A DNA stretch of 64,000 nucleotides from Caviibacterium pharyngocola (GCF_002795405.1 NZ_PHGZ01000003.1:62001-126000), one strand, 5' to 3'; positions 9,782 to 19,742 are shown, numbered from the stretch's first letter. Program-made: numbers and translations. The notes: generated from the letters alone by a model not told the origin.

Positions 9782-12069
9782 CTCCGCTACCTGAAGCGGC
9801 ATCCGAATCGGCGGAACAACCGGATGCCGAACCAAAGGTAGCGTTCGAACAGCAAGCTCAAACCACCTTATCATTAGACGGCTTAACTTGCGCCGCTTGC
9901 GTTGCCAAAGTACGCAAAGCATTGCTGAACGTCAACGGCGTGAGTGACGCGCAAATTAATCTCGCCGAACGTACCGCATTGGTTTTTGGTCAACCGGATA
10001 CCAATGCGTTGATTCGCGCAGTGATCGACGCCGGTTATCAAGCGGAATTAGTTGAGGATGAAACCACCCGTCGGGAAAAACAACAAGCCCGTATTCGTGC
10101 GGAGATTTCTTTACGCAAACGACAAGGCGTGATTGCCTTATCGTTAGGCGTTTTGTTGATGGTTTGGGGTTTTATCGACGGAATGATCGTCACTGCGACA
10201 AACCAAGCTTTTTGGATCGCAACGGGATTCGTTACGTTGATCGTAATGATTTTTAGCGGCGGACATTTTTATCGTAGTGCGTGCCACAATTTGCGTAAAA
10301 AAAGCGCAACGATGGATACGTTAGTGGCGCTAGGCACCGGAACCGCGTGGGTGTATTCAATGTTCGTCAGTGTTTATCCCGATTTTTTCCCGCTGCAAGC
10401 CAGACATTTGTATTTTGAAGCAAGCGCGATGATTATCGGTTTGATCAATATCGGCAAAATGTTGGAAGCCAAAGCGAAACAACATTCTTCGCGCGCTCTT
10501 GAGCGATTATTGGATCTTACGCCGCCGACGGCGAAAGTGGTGGACGAGCAGGGCGTGCACGAAATTCCGTTGGCGCAAGTGCGAGAAGAAATGATTTTGC
10601 GTTTGCAAACCGGTGATCGCGTTTCGGTGGACGGTACGATTATTCAAGGTGTTGCGTGGATTGACGAAAGTATGTTAACCGGCGAGCCGATTGCCGTAGA
10701 AAAACAAACGGGTGATAAAGTCAGCGCCGGTACCTTGGTTTCGGACGGCACATTATTATTCCGCGCCGAACAAATCGGGCAGCAAACCACCTTGTCGCGC
10801 ATTATTCGATTGGTGCGCCAAGCGCAAAGCAGCAAACCGAAAATCGGGCAACTTGCCGATAATATCGCAGCGGTTTTTGTGCCGGTGGTCGTCACTATTG
10901 CAATACTTGCTGCGATTTTGTGGTATGCCGTCGGACCGGATCCGAAATTGTCTTATACCTTGGTGGTGTTTACCACGGTATTGATTATCGCCTGTCCTTG
11001 CGCATTGGGATTGGCAACGCCGATGTCGATTATTGCCGGTATCGGTCGCGCGGCGGAATTGGGCGTTTTAGTGCGCGATGCCGACGCGCTGCAAAAAGCC
11101 GCCGAAGCGGATACGATTGTGTTTGATAAAACCGGTACTTTGACAAAAGGTGAGCCGAAAGTGACCGCACTTTATTGCTTTAACGGTTTTGATGAACAAC
11201 AAATCGTTACTTTTGCCGCCGCGTTGGAACAAGGTGCCGGACACCCGCTAGCTAAAGCCGTGTCGGCATTAGCGACGGAAAGACAGCTGAATTTACCTCA
11301 ACCGGAAAAATTTTTCACCCTGAAAGGCTTGGGCGTTAGCGGTGAAGTGGCGGGTGCGCGTATTTTGCTAGGCAATGGTACATTAATGGCGCAACGGCGG
11401 ATTGATATTCAATCGGCGACAGATTTGACCGATCGCGAAAGCGCAAAAGGCGCAACGGTGATTTTTTTAGCGGTTAACGATCAACTTGCCGGCGTATTTG
11501 TCATTCGCGATCCGTTACGCGAGGACAGCGTTACGGCGCTGCGGCGTTTACATCGTCAGGGTTATCGTCTGGTAATGTTGACCGGTGATCAAGAAAAAAC
11601 CGCACAAGCGATCGCCGAGGAAGCGGGCATTGATCAAGTTATCGCGGGCGTATTACCTGACGGCAAAGCGCAAGCGATTCAAGCATTGCAACAACAAGGA
11701 CATAAAGTCGTGATGGTCGGCGACGGTATCAACGACGCGCCGGCATTGGCGCAAGCGGATGTGAGCATCGCAATGGGAAGCGGCAGTGATATTGCTGTAG
11801 AAACCGCCGAATTAACCTTAATGCGCCATAGCATTAGCGCCGTCGCCGACGGATTAATGCTGTCAAAAGGCATTTTGCGTAATATGAAACAAAATCTATT
11901 CGGTGCTTTCGTGTATAACGCATTGGGTATTCCGCTCGCTGCCGGTGCGCTTTATCCGCTGTTCAGCGTGTTGCTTAACCCAATGGTTGCCGGCGCGGCA
12001 ATGGCATTATCTTCCATTACCGTTGTCACAAACGCCAATCGTTTACTGCGTTTTAAAATTAAAGATTAA
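9572..12069 (+). CDS. copA: Cu(I)-exporting P1B-type ATPase CopA, needing a -1 frameshift near 9778
   Basis: CopA pumps Cu(I) out of the cytoplasm. If the ribosome slips back one base at AAG 9776-9778, the 69 copZ residues join a further 763 to give 832, against 834 in E. coli CopA. Domains in order: HMA1 (CQHC), linker, HMA2 ([12 protein letters not shown], coded near 9880-9910), membrane helices, TGE loop (MLTGEP), the metal-binding [11 protein letters not shown], phosphorylation site DKTGT, the HP helix ([10 protein letters not shown]) and the ATP-binding hinge [14 protein letters not shown]. No ATG, GTG or TTG occurs in the downstream frame between its last stop (9703) and 9922, and starting at TTG 9922 would remove the HMA2 cysteines. 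A simple frameshift mutation or sequencing error is the alternative. Confidence 0.8.
9773..9828 (+). promoter_or_regulatory. Candidate -1 ribosomal frameshift site with pseudoknot
   Basis: The zero frame reads TCA-AAG-TAA (9773-9781); a slip of one base gives TTC-AAA-GTA and keeps the lysine tRNA paired. Downstream, GGCATCCG (9798-9805) pairs with CGGATGCC (9821-9828), and TCCGC (9783-9787) can pair with GCGGA (9811-9815) inside the loop. The order A-B-A'-B' is the H-type pseudoknot topology. A competing hairpin CCGCT/AGCGG (9784-9799) is also possible. Confidence 0.6.
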
Positions 12070-12081
12070 CAAGATCTAAGC

Positions 12082-13011
12082 TCAAATAAGCTGATACAAG
12101 GCGATAATCAACGGCATAGTCACCACGCAAAGCAAGGTGGTGACACCGTAAATGGCGCTAGCTTTCTGTGCATTTTTATTGAACAATAGCGCCATTTGCG
12201 TCACCGTTGCCGCCGCTGGACTGGTGGTGGCAAGGAAACTAATCATCGCAATGGTTTCGCCGTTTTCCACCCAGTGTGCCGCTCCGGTAAGTTTAATCAC
12301 CAACATCAAACAAATCGGAATTAAGATCAAACGCAAAAACGTCACCAAATAAATTCGTTTCGAAGAAAAAATCGAGCGCAAAGGAATAGAGGCGATTAGC
12401 ATTCCCGCGATAATCATTGCATTCGGACCGATCATCGCGCCGACGGCGGATAAAGCGCCGGTAATTACGGCGGGCAATTTGATTTGAAACGCGAACAGCG
12501 TTACGCCCAAAATAATCGACAAAATATTCACGTTTTTAAATACGGTTTTTAGGGTTAAATTGGATTTGCCGCACAGCAACATCCGGCAATGCGTCCAAAA
12601 TAAAAAGGTTTGCACCACGATAAAACAACTGGCGTAAATCACCCATTCTTGCCCGAATAACGCCGCAACTAAAGGAATAATCAAATTGCCGGAATTAGAA
12701 TAAATGGAGGCGGCGTGTTCCAACGGATCCAGTTTGAACAAATTCTTACACAAACGCCCAAACAGGATCAAAATAATGTGCAAGGCGACAGCCATTCCCA
12801 GCGACAGCAATAATCCTTGCAAAATCGCCGGCGTATAAGAAATCTGGAAGGCATTAATCATCACCGCGGGGCTGATAATATACAGCCCGACGACGGAAAG
12901 CGGGTAGCTGTCTTTCGAATTTAACGCTTTGGCTTTAACTAAAGCGTAGCCCATTAAAACGGCTAAGGTCAGTTCGGCAATTTTTTGGGCAAGCAGGAAA
13001 GCGATCTCCAT
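12082..13011 (-). CDS. AEC family transporter (auxin efflux carrier / malonate permease type)
   Basis: A 309-residue inner-membrane protein with about ten hydrophobic helices in two five-helix halves, of the AEC/BASS-like family, which includes MdcF and YfdV. Family hallmarks are the SGNLIIPLV segment after YSN and the C-terminal TTSPAAATVTQMA. Substrates in this family are small organic acids, and this one cannot be specified. I prefer the ATG at 13011; a TTG at 13023 would add four residues. It ends 12 bases from copA, convergent with it. Confidence 0.8.
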   Translation of the reverse strand: MEIAFLLAQKIAELTLAVLMGYALVKAKALNSKDSYPLSVVGLYIISPAVMINAFQISYTPAILQGLLLSLGMAVALHIILILFGRLCKNLFKLDPLEHAASIYSNSGNLIIPLVAALFGQEWVIYASCFIVVQTFLFWTHCRMLLCGKSNLTLKTVFKNVNILSIILGVTLFAFQIKLPAVITGALSAVGAMIGPNAMIIAGMLIASIPLRSIFSSKRIYLVTFLRLILIPICLMLVIKLTGAAHWVENGETIAMISFLATTSPAAATVTQMALLFNKNAQKASAIYGVTTLLCVVTMPLIIALYQLI

Positions 13012-13125
13012 AAAATTCACCAATAATCGGATTCAACTTGAATTTCATACTACACCTTTTCATCATTGAAATGAAAATAAAAACCACAGAATCGCGGAAA
13101 ATTGCTATAATTTGCGTAATTTCCG

Positions 13126-13148
13126 ACCGCACTTTTCAAAAGTGCGGT
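13126..13148. repeat. Inverted pair of uptake signals upstream of the DUF441 gene
   Basis: ACCGCACTT (13126-13134) and AAGTGCGGT (13140-13148) form a tight hairpin. A TATAAT box lies at 13106-13111, so the hairpin may fall in the 5' leader of the next gene rather than at the end of a transcript. Confidence 0.7.
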
Positions 13149-13180
13149 TTATCTTTTGAATATTTCGGGAGGCAATTTTT

Positions 13181-13633
13181 ATGTCTTTACAAGTGAATTC
13201 CGTTGCGCTGTTATTAGTAGTGCTGATTTTGCTCGGCGTATTGGGTAACAACAATTCCATTACGATTTCCGCCGCTGTGCTGTTGTTAATGCAACAAACC
13301 TTTTTAGCCAAATATATTCCGTTTATGGAGAAATACGGCTTAAACCTCGGCATTATTATTTTAACTATCGGCGTATTAAGCCCGATTATTTCCGGCAAAA
13401 TTCAGCTGCCTTCGTTCGGCGCATTTTTACATTGGAAAATGTTTCTTGCCGTTGCGGTGGGCGTGTTGGTGGCGTGGTTCGGCGGACGTGGCGTCAGCTT
13501 AATGGGCGCGCAGCCGACCTTATTGACCGGCTTATTGCTCGGTACGATTTTAGGCGTGGCGTTTCTCGGCGGCGTGCCGGTCGGGCCGCTTATTGCGGCG
13601 GGTATTTTATCGCTGTTTCTAGGGAAATCTTAA
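13181..13633 (+). CDS. DUF441 / UPF0756 family membrane protein (YeaL-like)
   Basis: A 150-residue protein with four or five hydrophobic segments and glycine-rich helices, matching the UPF0756 family ([46 protein letters not shown]). An inner-membrane protein of unknown role. A GGGAGG ribosome binding site lies before ATG 13181. A hairpin after the stop separates it from hrpA. Confidence 0.85.
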   Translation: MSLQVNSVALLLVVLILLGVLGNNNSITISAAVLLLMQQTFLAKYIPFMEKYGLNLGIIILTIGVLSPIISGKIQLPSFGAFLHWKMFLAVAVGVLVAWFGGRGVSLMGAQPTLLTGLLLGTILGVAFLGGVPVGPLIAAGILSLFLGKS

Positions 13634-13656
13634 TCAACGATTATTAGGTATAACAA

Positions 13657-13699
13657 GCGCCGTCCTTCGGATTTTGCCGGTTGACGGCGTAGATTTTTT
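13657..13699 (+). terminator. Terminator after the DUF441 gene
   Basis: Stem CGCCGTC (13658-13664) / GACGGCG (13683-13689) followed by TAGATTTTTTA. Confidence 0.65.
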
Positions 13700-13753
13700 A
13701 ATCGGTCGGCTTGTGTCGATTTATGCAAGCGTGAAAAATCGTGAAATAAAAGA

Positions 13754-16700
13754 ATGAAAAAAGCAATATACAAAACAGAATTCAATCCGTTACAGCAATC
13801 TCTCGCGGCGCAATTAGACGAAATGATGATCATCGATCAGCGTCGTTTGCTTTCTCGCATTAAAGGCTTGATTCGAATTAAAAATCAAGCAGCGCGCGAT
13901 ACCGTCGCGGCGGAAATTCAACAACAAATTCAAGCGGCACAAGCAAAATTTGCACAGCGCCGTGCTATGGCAGAAAAATTTACGACGGAAAAAAGTGCGG
14001 TGGAATTTCCGTCTAATTTACCGGTGAGCTTGCGCAAAGAGGATATTTTACGCGCAATACAGGATCATCAAGTGATCGTCGTCGCCGGTGAAACGGGATC
14101 GGGCAAAACCACGCAGCTGCCGAAAATGTGTCTGGCACTGGGACGCGGACAAAAAGGATTAATCGGTCATACCCAGCCGCGTCGAATCGCCGCGCGTTCG
14201 GTGGCTACGCGTATTGCGGAAGAATTACACACGGAACTCGGCGGATTGGTCGGTTATAAAGTGCGTTTTAATGATCAGATCAGTGACGAAACGCAAATTA
14301 AATTGATGACAGACGGTATTTTGCTTGCTGAAATTCAAACGGATCGCTTTTTAAATCAATATGATACTTTAATCATCGACGAAGCGCACGAACGCAGTTT
14401 AAACAATGATTTCATTCTCGGTTATTTAAAACAGCTTTTGCCGAAACGTCCGGATTTGAAGGTAATTATCACCTCGGCGACCATTGATGTGGAACGTTTT
14501 TCCAAACATTTCAATAATGCGCCGATTATCGAAGTGTCCGGTCGAACTTATCCCGTGGAAGTGCGCTATCGTCCGATTGTCGAAGATGAAGAACAAGATC
14601 AGTTACAAGGCATTTTAAATGCCGTGGATGAATTGCAATCGGAAGGGCGCGGCGATATTTTGGTTTTTCTCAACGGCGAACGGGAAATTCGCGATACGGC
14701 GGAAGCTTTGCAAAAGCACGAGCTGCGACATACGGAAATTTTGCCGTTATATGCCCGACTTTCCGCGCAGGAACAAAACAAAATCTTTCATCCGAGCGGA
14801 TTAAATCGCATTGTTTTAGCTACTAACGTAGCGGAAACCTCGCTCACCGTGCCGGGTATTAAATATGTCATTGATCCGGGTACGGCGCGTATTTCGCGAT
14901 ATAGTTACCGCACCAAAGTGCAACGCTTGCCGATCGAGGCGATTTCGCAAGCTTCGGCGAACCAACGAAAAGGACGCTGCGGACGGGTATCCGAAGGGAT
15001 TTGTATTCGACTTTATTCGGAAGAAGATTTTAATTCGCGTCCGGAATTTACCGATCCGGAAATTTTGCGCACCAATTTGGCGTCGGTTATTTTGCAGATG
15101 ACCGCGCTCGGCTTGGATGATATTGAAAATTTCCCTTTTGTGGACAAACCGGATACCCGACAAGTACAAGACGGTCTGAAATTATTGGAAGAATTAGGAG
15201 CGATTTCTCCGGTAAAACCTAAGGATGCCGACACGGCATTTCGACGAAATGTTCGCCAACTGACGGAACAAGGAAAACGCTTAGCGCAATTACCGGTGGA
15301 TCCGCGTTTGGGCAAAATGTTGCTTGCAGCGAGCCAAAACGGATCCTTGCACGAAGCGATGATTATTGTGTCCGCACTTTCAATCCAAGATCCGCGCGAA
15401 CGACCGCAAGAAAAACAACAATCCGCCGACGATAAACATCGTCGCTTTGCCGATAAAAAATCTGATTTCTTAGCTTTTGTGAATTTGTGGAATTATCTGC
15501 AAGAACAACAAAAAGCCCTAAGCAAAAATCAATTCCGACGCTTGTGTCAAAAGGATTATTTGAATTATTTGCGCGTGCGCGAATGGCAGGATATTTACCA
15601 ACAAATCCGTTTAGCCGTGCGCGAAATGGGCTTGCCGATTAATTCGCAAGCGGCGGAATATGTGCAAATTCACACCGCACTTTTAAGCGGATTGTTGTCC
15701 CATATCGGGATGAAAGAAGCGGAAAAACAACAATATCTAGGCGCACGAAACGCACATTTTGCCATTTTCCCGAATTCCGTCCTGTTTAAAAAACAACCTA
15801 AATGGTGTATGGCGGCGGAATTGGTGGAAACCTCGAAATTATGGGGCAGAATGGCGGCGGAAATTGACGCGGAGTGGATTGAACCGCTCGCCTTGCATTT
15901 AATTAAAAAATCTTATGCCGAGCCGCGTTGGTCTAAATCGCAAGGCGCGGTGGTGGCGGAAGAAAAAGTCAGCTTATATGGCGTGCCGATTGTGGCGGGC
16001 AGAACGGTCAATTACGGTGCGATAGATCCGGTCATCAGCCGCGAGATCTTTATTCAATCGGCGCTTGTGGAAGGCGATTGGCACACGAAACATAAATTCT
16101 TTTTCGAAAATCAAAAATTGATTCGTGAAGTGGAAGAATTGGAACATAAAACCCGCCGCCGCGATATTTTGGTGGACGAGCGCGTACTGTTCGAATTTTA
16201 CGATCAGCGCGTGGGTGCGGAAGTGGTCTCGCAAAAACATTTCGATACTTGGTGGAAGAAAGCGCAGCGTGACGATCCGGAATTATTGAATTTCGAAAAA
16301 GCATTTTTAACCAATGAAAATGCCCAAGTCAGCGAATTGGATTTTCCGAATTTCTGGCATCAAGGAAATCTAAAACTGAAATTAACCTATCAATTCGAAC
16401 CGGGTACGGATGCCGACGGTGTGACCGTACACATTCCGTTGCCGTTGTTAAATCAGGTGGAAATGCACGGATTCGATTGGCAAATTCCGGGCTTGCGCAA
16501 CGAGCTGATTATAGCCTTAATCAAATCCTTACCGAAGTCTTTACGCCGCAATTTCGTGCCGGCGCCGAATTATGCGCAAGCTTTTTTAGGTCGCGCGCAG
16601 GCATTGGAAAAACCGTTATTAGACAGTTTAAGCTATGAATTGCGCCGAATGACCGGCGTGACGGTGGAACGCGAAAGCTGGAATCTTGATTTATTACCAC

Positions 16701-17701
16701 CGCACTTAAAAATGACTTTCCGCGTGATTGACGATAAAGGCAAAAAAATCGCCGAAAGTATGGATTTGGACGAGCTGAAATTTCAACTGAAAGATCAGGT
16801 TCAAGAAAGCATTTCGGCGGTGGCGGACGACGGTATCGAGCAAAGCGGCATTCATCTTTGGAATTTCGATCAATTACCGCAATATTACGAACAGAAAAAA
16901 CGCGGATTTACCGTGAAAGCTTATCCGGCGATTGTGGACGAAAAAGAATCCGTAGGAATCAAATTATTCGAAACCGAATTCGAACAAGCGGTGGCGATGA
17001 AGCAAGGTTTGCGCCGTTTATTGCTGCTTAACGTGCCGTCGCCGATCAAATATTTGCACGAAAAACTGCCGAATAAATCCAAACTCGGCTTGTATTTTGC
17101 GCCTTTCGGTCGCGTGTTGGATTTAATCGACGACTGTATCGCTTGCGCGGTGGATAAACTGATTGAGGATTTCGGCGGCGTGGTGTGGAACGAAACGGAT
17201 TTTGACAAATTGCGCGATTATGTGCGGGAAAATCTCAATGAAGTGACCGTTGATATCGCCCGACAAACGGAACAATTATTGACGCTCACTTTTGAGATAA
17301 ATAAACGTTTGAAAGGCAAAATGGATTTTACAATGGCATTTGCCTTATCGGATATTAAAGAACAGCTTAACGGCTTGATTTATCAAGGATTTGTAGAAAA
17401 AAGCGGTTATGCGCGCCTGCCGGATTTATTGCGCTATTTGCAAGGTATTGATAAGCGAATGGATAAACTGGCGCAAGATATTAACCGCGATCGGGCGGCG
17501 ATGTTGCGCGTTGAACAGGTGACAACGGCGTATAAACAATTATTAGCGAAATTACCGAAATCTAAACCGATTTCGGCGGAAATTCTGGAAGTTCGCTATA
17601 TGATCGAAGAACTTCGCGTCAGTTTATTTGCTCAGCAGCTGGGCACGAAATATCCGGTATCGGATAAACGCGTTTTAAATGTGATTCAAACCTTGGGTTA
17701 A
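13754..17701 (+). CDS. hrpA: ATP-dependent RNA helicase HrpA (DEAH box)
   Basis: A cytoplasmic SF2 helicase of 1315 residues; E. coli HrpA has 1300 and acts on mRNA and stalled ribosomes. Motif I is AGETGSGKTTQLPK near residue 112, motif II is DEAHERSLNNDF near residue 209, followed by TSATID, NVAETSLTVPGIKYV and QRKGRCGRVSEG. The long C-terminal part (DUF3418 type) reaches to the stop. Several uptake signals lie inside the gene (for example near 13990). Upstream of ATG 13754 no strong ribosome binding site is seen, but the start matches the family. bcr follows after 35 bases. Confidence 0.96.
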   Translation: MKKAIYKTEFNPLQQSLAAQLDEMMIIDQRRLLSRIKGLIRIKNQAARDTVAAEIQQQIQAAQAKFAQRRAMAEKFTTEKSAVEFPSNLPVSLRKEDILRAIQDHQVIVVAGETGSGKTTQLPKMCLALGRGQKGLIGHTQPRRIAARSVATRIAEELHTELGGLVGYKVRFNDQISDETQIKLMTDGILLAEIQTDRFLNQYDTLIIDEAHERSLNNDFILGYLKQLLPKRPDLKVIITSATIDVERFSKHFNNAPIIEVSGRTYPVEVRYRPIVEDEEQDQLQGILNAVDELQSEGRGDILVFLNGEREIRDTAEALQKHELRHTEILPLYARLSAQEQNKIFHPSGLNRIVLATNVAETSLTVPGIKYVIDPGTARISRYSYRTKVQRLPIEAISQASANQRKGRCGRVSEGICIRLYSEEDFNSRPEFTDPEILRTNLASVILQMTALGLDDIENFPFVDKPDTRQVQDGLKLLEELGAISPVKPKDADTAFRRNVRQLTEQGKRLAQLPVDPRLGKMLLAASQNGSLHEAMIIVSALSIQDPRERPQEKQQSADDKHRRFADKKSDFLAFVNLWNYLQEQQKALSKNQFRRLCQKDYLNYLRVREWQDIYQQIRLAVREMGLPINSQAAEYVQIHTALLSGLLSHIGMKEAEKQQYLGARNAHFAIFPNSVLFKKQPKWCMAAELVETSKLWGRMAAEIDAEWIEPLALHLIKKSYAEPRWSKSQGAVVAEEKVSLYGVPIVAGRTVNYGAIDPVISREIFIQSALVEGDWHTKHKFFFENQKLIREVEELEHKTRRRDILVDERVLFEFYDQRVGAEVVSQKHFDTWWKKAQRDDPELLNFEKAFLTNENAQVSELDFPNFWHQGNLKLKLTYQFEPGTDADGVTVHIPLPLLNQVEMHGFDWQIPGLRNELIIALIKSLPKSLRRNFVPAPNYAQAFLGRAQALEKPLLDSLSYELRRMTGVTVERESWNLDLLPPHLKMTFRVIDDKGKKIAESMDLDELKFQLKDQVQESISAVADDGIEQSGIHLWNFDQLPQYYEQKKRGFTVKAYPAIVDEKESVGIKLFETEFEQAVAMKQGLRRLLLLNVPSPIKYLHEKLPNKSKLGLYFAPFGRVLDLIDDCIACAVDKLIEDFGGVVWNETDFDKLRDYVRENLNEVTVDIARQTEQLLTLTFEINKRLKGKMDFTMAFALSDIKEQLNGLIYQGFVEKSGYARLPDLLRYLQGIDKRMDKLAQDINRDRAAMLRVEQVTTAYKQLLAKLPKSKPISAEILEVRYMIEELRVSLFAQQLGTKYPVSDKRVLNVIQTLG

Positions 17702-17736
17702 TTTAAGGGGATTCCCTGTTATTTTTAGGAGTAAAT

Positions 17737-18909
17737 ATGGAAAGCAAAACAGCAAACGGCAAGGTTTTTTTAGTCTTGCTCTTGGGCGTATTATCCGCCT
17801 TCGGGCCTTTTGTCATTGATTTGTATTTGCCGGCATTGCCGCAACTGGCGGAATTTTTCGCGGTAAATACCTCGATGACCCAATTAAGCTTAACCAGTGC
17901 AATGGTCGGCTTGGCGGTGGGACAACTATTTTTAGGCCCGCTAAGCGACAAATTCGGGCGTAAAAAACCGTTAATGCTGTCGTTAATTGTTTACACGATT
18001 ACCACCGCACTTTTAGTGTTTTCGCCGAATATGGAAAGCTTTGTCATTTTGCGCGGCATACAAGGTGTCGCGGCGGCGGGCAGTGTGGTGATTTCTCGCG
18101 CCGTTGCAACGGATCTTTATCGCGGCAGAGAAATGACGCGCTTTTTCGGTTTGTTAATGACGGTGAACGGCATTGCACCGATTGTTTCACCGGTGTTAGG
18201 CAGTTTATTGTTGGAATATATGAGCTGGCGCGGAATTTTCATTTTTTTGACCGCACTTGGCGCGGTATTATTCATCATTTGTTTGCGCTTAAAGGAATCT
18301 TTAGCCGCGGAAAAACGCCTGCAAACCGGCGTGTTAGCAGGATTCAAGGTGTTCGGGCCTATTTTTCGCAACAAGATTTTTATGCAATTCGTGTTAATGC
18401 AATCTTTTTCCACGGCGGGAATGTTCGCCTATATCGCCGCTTCACCTTTTATCTTTCAAAGCTTTTACGGACTAAGCGCATTCCTGTTCAGCTTATGCTT
18501 TGCCGCTAACGGCGCCGCTTTGGTGATCGGTTCGAATATCGGCGGAAAACTTGCGCCGAAACTTGCCTTAAAGTGCGGTACTTTCGGCGCCTTGATTTTA
18601 GCTTGCTTCGTTGCTTTTAGCTTAATTACGCAAATGAATGTCTGGGCGGTTGAAGCAGGATTCTTCCTCTTATTGTTATTTATCGGGATTTTACTGCCGA
18701 CGGTTTCCGCATTGGCAATGGATCGCGAACGCCGTTATGCCGGCAGCGCCTCGGCATTATTAGGCTTTTGCCCGTTCTTCCTCGGCGCCGTAGTGTCGCC
18801 TTTAGTTGGAATGGGAAATATTTTTTATTCGACCGCACTTGCCATATTCTGCGCCGGCGCGGTGTTGACGGTGATTTATTTTTTAGTTCGAAACGAATTG
18901 AAAGATTAA
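17737..18909 (+). CDS. bcr: Bcr/CflA family multidrug efflux transporter
   Basis: A 390-residue MFS transporter with 12 hydrophobic helices. The opening LGVLSAFGPFVIDLYLPALPQL and the loop GPLSDKFGRKKPL (MFS motif A) are typical of the Bcr/CflA drug:H+ antiporters. TTTTAGGAG precedes ATG 17737. It follows hrpA closely and may be co-transcribed. The end of the gene is followed by a short hairpin made from an uptake signal (18929-18945). Confidence 0.9.
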   Translation: MESKTANGKVFLVLLLGVLSAFGPFVIDLYLPALPQLAEFFAVNTSMTQLSLTSAMVGLAVGQLFLGPLSDKFGRKKPLMLSLIVYTITTALLVFSPNMESFVILRGIQGVAAAGSVVISRAVATDLYRGREMTRFFGLLMTVNGIAPIVSPVLGSLLLEYMSWRGIFIFLTALGAVLFIICLRLKESLAAEKRLQTGVLAGFKVFGPIFRNKIFMQFVLMQSFSTAGMFAYIAASPFIFQSFYGLSAFLFSLCFAANGAALVIGSNIGGKLAPKLALKCGTFGALILACFVAFSLITQMNVWAVEAGFFLLLLFIGILLPTVSALAMDRERRYAGSASALLGFCPFFLGAVVSPLVGMGNIFYSTALAIFCAGAVLTVIYFLVRNELKD

Positions 18910-18976
18910 CGGATTGTTTATCTCAGGCCGCACACGAAAGTGCGGTCTTAGACTATTGACAACCTATGATGCGAAA

Positions 18977-19000
18977 GGGGCGTATTCCATACGCCCCTAC
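18977..19000 (+). repeat. REP-like palindrome, copy 1
   Basis: A 24-base unit whose GGGGCGTAT and ATACGCCCC arms pair with each other. It is repeated in reverse orientation at 19046-19069 with one mismatch. Confidence 0.75.
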
Positions 19001-19045
19001 GAAAAATTAAAAATCCATTGAAAATCAAAATGTTATGGTGTTTAT

Positions 19046-19069
19046 GTAGGGGCGTATGGTATACGCCCC
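19046..19069 (-). repeat. REP-like palindrome, copy 2 (inverted)
   Basis: The reverse complement of copy 1 apart from one base. The two copies are 45 bases apart and could fold into one larger structure or two separate hairpins. Confidence 0.75.
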
Positions 19070-19182
19070 GATAATAAAAAAACTTTGTCGATAAACTGGA
19101 ATATATTGTATTGTATATTGATTGTGTAGTCAGTTATTGATGAAATTGCACTTTAGGGCAAAAAATCACCGCACTTTGTCGA

Positions 19183-19210
19183 AAAAATAAGGCATAAATA
19201 ATGCCTTAAA
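19183..19210 (-). terminator. Terminator of the PEBP gene
   Basis: Stem AAGGCAT (19189-19195) / ATGCCTT (19201-19207); on the minus strand the stem is followed by ATTTTTTC. Confidence 0.65.
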
Positions 19211-19241
19211 AAAGAGAAAAACAATGACCATTCAACCGATT

Positions 19242-19742
19242 TTAGACATCATAAGTCCCCATTATGCTCGCTTGGGTGAGGATATGTCCTTGCATTGCAA
19301 AATGCAGATCGTTGAAGCGGAAGCCTTGCGCTAAGTTAAGTTTGCAATCCAAAGCATAAACGATTAATTCATAGCGGTGGCGGCAATTTGGTGGCGCCAT
19401 TCCGCCGTAATAAGAGGCTTCGGTAAGATCGAATTGTCCTAATACGCTTGCCCAACTGTTTGCGCCTTGAACGAAATCCGTCGCGCTTATGCTTTCGTTT
19501 TCTTCGAGAGAAGTGCGGGTTAAATCGGCGATTAACCAATGGATCCACACGAAACCGGAGGCGGTAATTGCGTCTTTATCTTCCAAGACGACAGCAAAAG
19601 ATTGCGTGCCTTCGGGCGCATTATGAATTTCAAAAGGAATCGAATAAGTCGGCATTCCGTTCGGGCTGAATTGGTTTCCGCGTTTGCCGTATTTATCTTC
19701 AAACTCGCCTTGTCGAATGGCGCGGCTAATGAGCTGCATCAT
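19242..19742 (-). CDS. YbhB/YbcL family Raf-kinase-inhibitor-like (PEBP) protein
   Basis: A 166-residue phosphatidylethanolamine-binding-protein fold, with the family signatures VVLEDKDA, FVWIHWLIADL and YYGGMAPPNCRHRYELIVYALD (ligand-pocket histidines). No signal peptide is visible, so it is cytoplasmic like YbhB. The biochemical role in bacteria is not established. AGGAGG precedes two consecutive ATG codons (19742 and 19739). Probably monocistronic, with a terminator after it. Confidence 0.88.
   Translation of the reverse strand: MMQLISRAIRQGEFEDKYGKRGNQFSPNGMPTYSIPFEIHNAPEGTQSFAVVLEDKDAITASGFVWIHWLIADLTRTSLEENESISATDFVQGANSWASVLGQFDLTEASYYGGMAPPNCRHRYELIVYALDCKLNLAQGFRFNDLHFAMQGHILTQASIMGTYDV

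Larger units (their letters stand above)
18910..19241. other. 332-base intergenic region with palindromic repeats
   Basis: Between the convergent bcr and the PEBP gene. It holds a short uptake-signal hairpin at 18929-18945, two inverted copies of a GC-rich palindrome (listed separately), an uptake signal near 19170 and a terminator for the minus strand. No convincing gene: a short open frame from ATG 19224 runs antisense into the PEBP gene and stops after 36 codons. Confidence 0.7.

Noticed and set aside
9922..12069. copA starting at TTG 9922
   Set aside because: This would remove the HMA2 CAAC motif and has no ribosome binding site; the frameshifted join with copZ gives the expected length.
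19224..19334. A short plus-strand gene with start ATG 19224
   Set aside because: Only 36 codons, antisense to the PEBP gene, no recognisable family; the open frame seems accidental.
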